From NCBI GenBank assembly GCA_035771165.1, contig JAWNZC010000353.1, positions 134,001 to 198,000 of the forward strand: DNA of 64,000 nucleotides, given 5' to 3'. Of the stretch, positions 57,492 through 64,000 are shown one piece after another (the first letter of the stretch is position 1; every line of letters starts with the position of its first letter). The notes under the pieces were generated by a model. That model saw nothing but the letters and a program-made list of their open reading frames with translations. It was not told where the DNA came from and did no database searches. Source of the stretch: Paragorgia papillata (taxonomy: Eukaryota > Cnidaria > Anthozoa > Scleralcyonacea > Coralliidae). The position numbers and the translations under genes are program-made.

Positions 57492-59599
57492 TAGAGGTCA
57501 TAATTGTGCCAGAGACCTCGTTTTTTGTATGCCGACGTACATGTAGAATCTTGCCTTAAAGTCTATTGGGAAATATTTATCCCAAAGAACTTTAGGGCTC
57601 AATTCTCAATGTATATAGGAAAGAGAAACTTGTCCTAGATCCCAATGCGTTATCGCAAGTTGCTCTTGGGCCCATTTATGGAATCTTCCTTAGCCGTGTT
57701 AATTTGCCCTGACCAATTCTATCAGGGCTCAGCTGCCTTTATCAAATGGAGTGTTTGCCCTGACCAATTTAGTCAGTTCAGGGCACAGCTCCCAACGATC
57801 TTTAAAAACAGCTTACGGGTAACCCCACAAGGCTGTTGTCTTTTTTCCTTAAATAAAATAACAGTATTGATCGTTAACGGCATGCGAACGGCATCAGAGC
57901 GGCTTTTTAACACCGTTTGCTAAAGCCTAAAAAATCTTTTCTCGTAGAGAGTCACAAATTAAGAACGTAAAATCGCACTTCAAGATAAAACAGGAAGAAA
58001 ACGTAATTTTAATAACATATAGCAGTGGTCGACCTACGTTTTAGCGTCCGGAAAAAACTGCCGGCGTTCAGTCAGCGAGACACAGAAAAAACAAAACATC
58101 GAAGTAATAGAACTAATAACTTGAAAACTACAATCTGAACAAGATAAAAAATACCACAGCGTAATATAACTGTGAAGATAAAGATACGGACCAATTTCCA
58201 TTCAAAAATATATAGCGGTGATTAAAAATATATTGAAAACTAATTCCACATCCTAGTGTCCGAGGAAAACCTCTGGCGTGCAGTCAGCGAGACGCGGCAA
58301 AACACAATGAATAACAACAAATAAATTAATGAATAAACACTAAGGCCAAAACTCATGAGCATGTAAAGATAATAGTAGAATTAAAATGTAGAGACACACT
58401 AATGAACGTTTCAAGCAAAAGAAACAAATGAGACGAAGAAAATCGGGAAAATTTATATTGGAGCAGTGGGATGTATGTCGACCATTACGGCCATTTAACT
58501 CAACTTGCATCTAGAAAGACCTTCCTCAAAAATTGTTTTGGCAGTCTTTCAATATGAATTTTATTGTTGTAAAATATTATAAATTTTTTAAGTATTTCTA
58601 ACCATTTAACTTCCTAACAATACGCGTGGCCCATAGTTAGATTACACCAAGGCCGTATTGGAGAGTTGAGTGTCCATTCATAGATAAAACTCTGAAATTA
58701 TAACGACATCTTTATTAGCCTGCGTGCAGGCTCTCCTGGGAGACTACCCGCGGCGGAGAGTAAAGGAGAGCCTGCTCAAATGTCATGCAATGTTTGATTT
58801 TACGCTGAGCAGCCGGCCGGTTTTACGTGATTGGTCAATTCAGCATGTAAAGTATACAAACGCCAAGCGTTTTTTAGTTTCCATTGTTTTTTATTCCTAA
58901 CAATAGTTGTCATTGCAGTCTAGATAAAAAAAATTATCGCTCGAGTCTCGACACTCCAGATCCTTTTCGCAGTTTTTTGAGCTATTTATTCTACTACTCC
59001 GTAAGTGAATATTTTTTGTTACATTAAAATTGTTTGAATTTAATCCTGGCTTAATTTAAACGTGGCAACAACACGCGCGCGTTTGATACTTGTAACAACT
59101 GATAAAAGTTATGACACTGAGCATTGTCTGAGAAATATCCTGATAGTCAATATTTATTATTTGAAACTTCTTTCAATTTACTCGTGAGCTAGCCTGGTTA
59201 GCAGGATGGCTCGATTTCTTTTTAAACATCTCTAATAATAACCCGCTGGTATATGAACACGGTATTATTAGTATCTGAGTGGCCTCTTATTACATGCTTC
59301 TATAGAAACATAAACACAGCTCTTTGAACTGAATCGGCATAACTGGACTTCAATCAATGTGTAATAAAGAAACTATATTGTTTTCCCGTTATACTTAATC
59401 ATGTTTTAATTATGATTTTAGACTATAACGATGAAATCATTTTGGTGTAGGATTTATAGACGATAAATTTAACATGACGAATTAAATCTTCTTTCGAACT
59501 TCTCTAAAATTATAATTTTTGTAAAACTAAATAAATAACTCTACATAATATATTTATTTTTCTTCTAGCCTCTCAGAAACATTTTGTAGCACCTATTCT
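57492..59599. other. No supported gene; small repeats
   Basis: TGCCCTGACCAATT recurs at about 57706 and 57756. GTCAGCGAGAC with flanks occurs near 58070 and 58281. A snap-back (GCAGGCTCTCCTGGGAG with GGAGAGCCTGC) lies at about 58727-58777. Confidence 0.4.
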
Positions 59600-59845
59600 T
59601 TTATTTGGGTTAAGTGTGAACCAGTAAAGACACAGTTAAGAGACGGTGTTAAACTATACAGTGTTACTACACCCAGACGGATACCATTTCCTGTATTACC
59701 ACTAGTTAAAGCCGAGTTACAAAAAATGAAAGATGAGGGGGTTATAGAAGAAGTAACAGAGCCAACTGAATGGTGTTCACCTATTGTCCCAGTTCTGAAA
59801 AAGAACGGTAGTGTCAGAATTTGTGTCGATTTTAACCCAATCTAG
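59600..59845 (+). pseudogene. Ty3/Gypsy RT fragment
   Basis: The frame reads TPRRIPFPVLPLVKAELQKM, VIEEVTEPTEWCSPIVPVLK and NGSVRICVDFNPI, then TAG at 59843. This is the start of a Gypsy RT (fingers up to motif A Asp). Only the first ~75 codons are present; no LTR is nearby. Confidence 0.85.
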
Positions 59846-62399
59846 ACTAAGGGGAGTGCCCGCAGCGAATTGATTTAAACCTTTGTAACGTTTTGAGTAT
59901 TTAAAATACGTGCACGAAATTTTTATAAATAAATAAATAGATATAACATTTACTTTCTTACTACAACAGCTAGCTCAATGGCCATAAACAAAAGAATAAA
60001 GCTAATTCTTTCTAAATTTTCAAGTTTTATAGTTTTATCTACTTGCTACTGGCTCTAACTACAGTAACTATGAAAAAAAGTTGGTTTGAGAGTTTTTCTT
60101 CTCTATTATTTGGCTGTATTTCACTTTCACACGTCATAGATACGTAACATCTGACGTGATACCAATAAGAATTAAAGTACTTTTAAATGTTCTGCTAACT
60201 TACCAAGGTTCACTATGAAAACATAAACACTTTTTGAGATATTGACCACCGGCAGTTTCCGTCAACCAGAAGAGCAAAAAAAGTGCAATTAGGTAGGTTT
60301 AAAATGTTAATTTTTAGATGAAATGCAGATTCAAATTCATCATGTCGAATTTATCGTCTATATGCTATTAGGACTCTTTCATTGTCCCAATTTCTGCCTT
60401 TCCCCCGGCCTTCTTTCCTGCTTTCTTCTTTCCTTCCGTCCTTCCACTTTTCCTTCCTCTTTTCCTTCCTCCCTTCCGAAATATACTTCAATATATTCCC
60501 TTATGCGATTCGTAAAATACACTTTCCCAAACGAGCAGATTTATAATTGTTTACTGTTATTTATAACTCAAACATACAAATATGCAAAATATTTAGGATT
60601 TCAAAAAAACTTTGAAATGTTTCTTAACTTATGCAAAAATAATTGCTCAAATTTAAAATTTCTAATTAAATATTTCTAATTAAAATTTTACATATTTACA
60701 GCGTAATTGACCTGTTACCCCTTTCGCACATTTGTAAGACATGAAAAATATGTATTTTTTTCAATCGATAGCCAGATGAAATTTACAAAACGACAACAGA
60801 AACGAAAAGCTGTTTCCTTTGGAGCGCAATGCCACAGCATAGGGCATCTTGTTTAATTTTATGTCTGTAACTATGGCAAAATGCTAGGTAGCTTATGATA
60901 TCAATATTCAATTGGTCTCACAATATTACCAAAAAATCACACAATATAAATACTGATCGCAATTTAATTTTGCCTTTTTTTTAATGATTTTGAACGAGAA
61001 TCATGTTTTGAGTCAAGTCCATGTTTTGGGGAGAAGAGACGGGAAAGGATTATTTATCCAGTAATTAACGTCATAGGGTTTCCAATGTTTGTGACGTACA
61101 GTATAGGTAGCTGTTAACAAATAGGAAGCCAGGAAGTAAACTGCGGTAATTCATATTGTCGCGTCTGTCCCGCGTATTGCAAAATATTTTGTCTTTTGAA
61201 TATTGCGCGTTGTCACGCGATTTTTGCTCAATAACTGAAAGGAAATAGTCTGGGAACTAGTTTTGAACTCAACAAGCCTACCCCAACTCAAGATCACCAA
61301 GAAATATGGCTGTGTGCGCGAGTATTACGCCTTTCTTTGCTTGCGCGTTTCGTAGTTGTAACACTACAGCTTAGACGTCGTCCCCTGTAGACTGGTCTAA
61401 AAACTGTAAAATAAAGGAACTTCGAATGTTTTTGGAAGTACTTTGCTGGAAAAATATCGGAACTTTTATGTGCTCCCGAACAAGACTAACGATTGCGATA
61501 TGCATTGCGAACTGCGAACATCGCATCGTCCGTAATGTTGTTGGCGTATTTTGACAATATCTAGGGCGCGTTTACAAGGATTAATATGGTTAACACTACA
61601 GAAAATGGCTCTTTTGATGGAAAAATAAGACGAGCTATGGAAGTACTTTTTGGTTGAGGTACGCAAATGTTTTTGAGTTACTATTGTTGCTTCTTCCATG
61701 CTGAAGTCAGATCGAGCAGCGAAGAAGGAAAATATATCACCGTTTAGGCAAATCTTGAGTTATTATGTACTCTGCTTATTATTTACTGTGGAAAAATTGC
61801 CGCTATTATGCCGACATTGCGCAAGCGTGTAAACATCTTGCCCAAAATTTCTGTTAATGACCAATCCTTTATAGACATGTTGGCACTGCCTATGTATTCA
61901 TTAGTAATTGTAACGATCACACCAAATGATCGTGGTCTCTGTTTTAGTAATATTTAGGCTCAGTTCATTTGATTTCAAACATTTGGAAATATTTTTTTTG
62001 GTTTTCATTGCTAAAATTTACTACTTATTCAAAAAAATATCCTGCAATCGATATGCTAGTATAATCAACATGTACTCCAACAATCGTTATAATGTTCTTG
62101 AAAAGATCTCATGTTATCGGTAGAATATGTTACGCAGTAAAGCGTTAAAGATACGTGTAGCTTTCACGCAGTGTCTTTCATTTTCTCCTTGCTCCAACAG
62201 CAACCAAAGTACGCACGCGCAAACGCCCTTCCAAGATTGCGGGCTCAAAGATAACTATCGACATCTTCCTTTCGCACAAGAGAAGTAAAACTAAAACGAC
62301 TGAAAATAACTTAAACTTATGCTTATGTTTTGTTTGTTGTTCCTTTGATGCAGATGTTGATTAAAAAAGATTTTTATGAATTATATCGTCATTATCGCG

Positions 62400-62436
<37 letters not shown>

Positions 62437-62479
62437 CATACTTGTATTGTTGTACTCAAATTTTAGTTCATAGTCTTCC
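59846..62479. other. No supported gene; (TA)n at 62403-62434
   Basis: AT-rich. A pyrimidine-rich tract lies at about 60395-60480. ORFs 60323-60679 (plus) and 61699-61466 (minus) have no motifs. Confidence 0.3.
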
Positions 62480-63125
62480 GACCAATGGGGCTCCTTTCTA
62501 ACTCGTCGTGGTCTTGCTTGTCTATCCGCTTGTGTCATGTTGTCTTTACGCTTATCTTCGGTCGTCAAGTCTCCGTCTTTTTGTTGTGATCCGGACGACG
62601 TGGCTTGCTATATGTACTCGGTTTCTGTTGTACACCCAGGCCTTTCCTTCAATGATTTATCACATGTCACTGGCTCTAGCACGTACTGTTCCTCTTCTCC
62701 AGTCATACGTTTTACCATTTGGATTGGTATTCCATATCTTGCAAAGTGTCCTTTGAGCTTGTTGATGATCTACCTACTGTTCGCGGTGGTTAGGCGGTCA
62801 ACTTCTATGAAGCCTGAGTAATATATTACTATAGTCGAAAGCGGTTAGCTAATTCCTTCCTTTGATCTCGAAGAGGTCAATTTCAATCTCAATCCAAGAT
62901 GATTGTCCTTCCTCGTGTTGTTTTAGTGGCTATTTCTGGTTTTGTGACTTGGATTGTTGGCAGGTCTTGCAATTTCCTGCCGCATGGCCAGAAATGTCGG
63001 TCATTTGAGCCCGCGTAGAAACAGCGGCTGTACGCAACGTTCTTTTTAAATGGTCAACAAATATTACTGAGCACAGACTGAGAAATCGACAAAAGACGGA
63101 AAATACAACTATAACCAATTGCATT
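62480..63125 (-). pseudogene. Ty3/Gypsy integrase remnant
   Basis: Reading minus in changing frames: CKTCQQSKSQNQK (integrase zinc-finger Cys pair), SSWIEIEIDLFEIKGRN (core Asp region), YYSGFIEVDRLTTANSR and KLKGHFARYGIP, then a C-terminal part with LEPVTCDKSLKERPG. The order and motifs match Gypsy integrase. At least four frame breaks. The SDNG motif region is deleted. Confidence 0.75.
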
Positions 63126-63538
63126 TTTTAGTTTGCCAAAGTCGAAGATCGTTGTGTGGCATATATTCAATAGTTTTGCCTAAAACCAAATCTAACAAGT
63201 GGAGCCTTACCTTTTCGTTAGAATGATTTCTATTCGCACTCTTAAACCAGTCGAATCCCTATTAATCGCCTGTCACTGCGAATGAAATCACAATGTTTGA
63301 CGTAAAATATGCAAGGATCGAGATGCGCTAGTAATTTTGTCAAAGTTGACCCATGAAATACAGCTTTTATTCTGTTTACCTTCGAAAATTTAGTGATGTT
63401 TGTCGAAAACGTTCCTTTCCCTTTTGCTTGTGATTTTGGTTCATAACGAAGAAAGTGCGTCAGTTTTACTTTATATATATATACATGCACGATTTAGGCA
63501 AATTCTGAAGAACTCAATGACCTGAATAATAAGAAACA

Positions 63539-64000
63539 CTAGAGTACAATAGAATCAAACGTATTCGAATACATAATTCTATTATTAGGCGAATAGCCGC
63601 TGACAGAGAGCACCGGCAGACTGTCTTTCCACTTCTGGGATAATGGCTTCCCTACTCCATTCTTCACTACATTCTCATGCAAGGTTTCTTTCATTATCGC
63701 TGTCGTTGTTTTCTCTGCTGAAAATCTGATTTGGTGTCGTCTGATCTTCCAGGCGTCATTTAGTTTCACTATAAATGATACTGCTCCAGTTCTCTGATCT
63801 ATCATTCCTGGAAACCATTTATCGTCATGTGAGCTGTAATTTCTGATGTATTCCAAGTCTGCTGGCTAGAAAAATCTCACTTTGGCATGGCAACCATGTC
63901 GTTCCTTCTGGTCTTGCTTTACTTTCTTGCATTCAACATCAAAATGGTTTCTACCTTTGCCATAGTTACAGAGTTTTCCCCAGGCAGGAAATTTGTTCTT
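63539..64000 (-). pseudogene. Ty3/Gypsy remnant: gag knuckle joined to integrase C-terminus (runs off window)
   Basis: Minus strand from the window edge: FPAWGKLCNYGKGRNHFDVECKK is a degenerate zinc knuckle with the first Cys lost. After a stop it passes directly to YIRNYSSHDDKWFPGMIDQR and VSFIVKLNDAWKIRRHQIRF, the SH3-like C-terminal end of Gypsy integrase (open frame 63856-63539). Protease, RT, RNase H and the integrase core are all missing between them. Confidence 0.7.

Overview
Eukaryotic, AT-rich, intron-bearing DNA made mostly of nested transposable elements. GT...AG introns, head-to-tail CR1/L2-type retroposons, Ty3/Gypsy, a DIRS-type tyrosine-recombinase element, RecQ-like fossils, a MAM-domain exon and many small foldback elements together suggest an invertebrate metazoan, most likely a cnidarian (anthozoan). 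The taxon is an inference from element families and is not proven by the sequence.

Layout. 1-3.7 kb: a partial minus-strand exon faces a five-exon plus-strand gene (874-3577), which reads through cleanly except for one in-frame TAA and carries a foldback element in intron 3. 3.7-11 kb: gene-poor, with a ~1 kb TIR element (inverted relative to a copy at 33-34 kb), a tRNA-like SINE head, a foldback element and a RecQ-helicase fossil. 11.09-31.92 kb: a Ty3/Gypsy retrotransposon with two 121-bp LTRs and a CTAAA target duplication, split by insertions. Its gag is interrupted by a 5'-truncated non-LTR element (itself split by a 1.3 kb TIR element) and then by a CR1/L2-like element. The CR1/L2 ORF1 is in turn split by a 9.9 kb element (15365-25312), which contains a 5.0 kb relative (15981-20959). 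Both share a CCYTTAC terminus, 2-bp target duplications and arrays of short perfect palindromes.

31.9-39.3 kb: gene-poor, with several foldback/MITE-like elements. 39.3-50.2 kb: a second nest. Its core (40293-45871) is a 5.58 kb, nearly complete palindrome bounded by an 8-bp target duplication GTGTTGTG. Its arms carry about 165 and 200 copies of a 10-bp repeat, and its 676-bp centre encodes an OTU-type cysteine protease fragment. 50.2-64 kb: a minus-strand MAM-domain exon, a minisatellite, more foldback elements, a decayed DIRS-type element (gag zinc finger, RT remnant, tyrosine recombinase with R-H-R-Y residues), and three Ty3/Gypsy remnants, one running off the window.

The cellular gene content is small: the five-exon gene, the edge exon and the MAM exon. 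No rRNA, CRISPR or complete tRNA was seen. All boundaries were read by eye; no similarity search was run.
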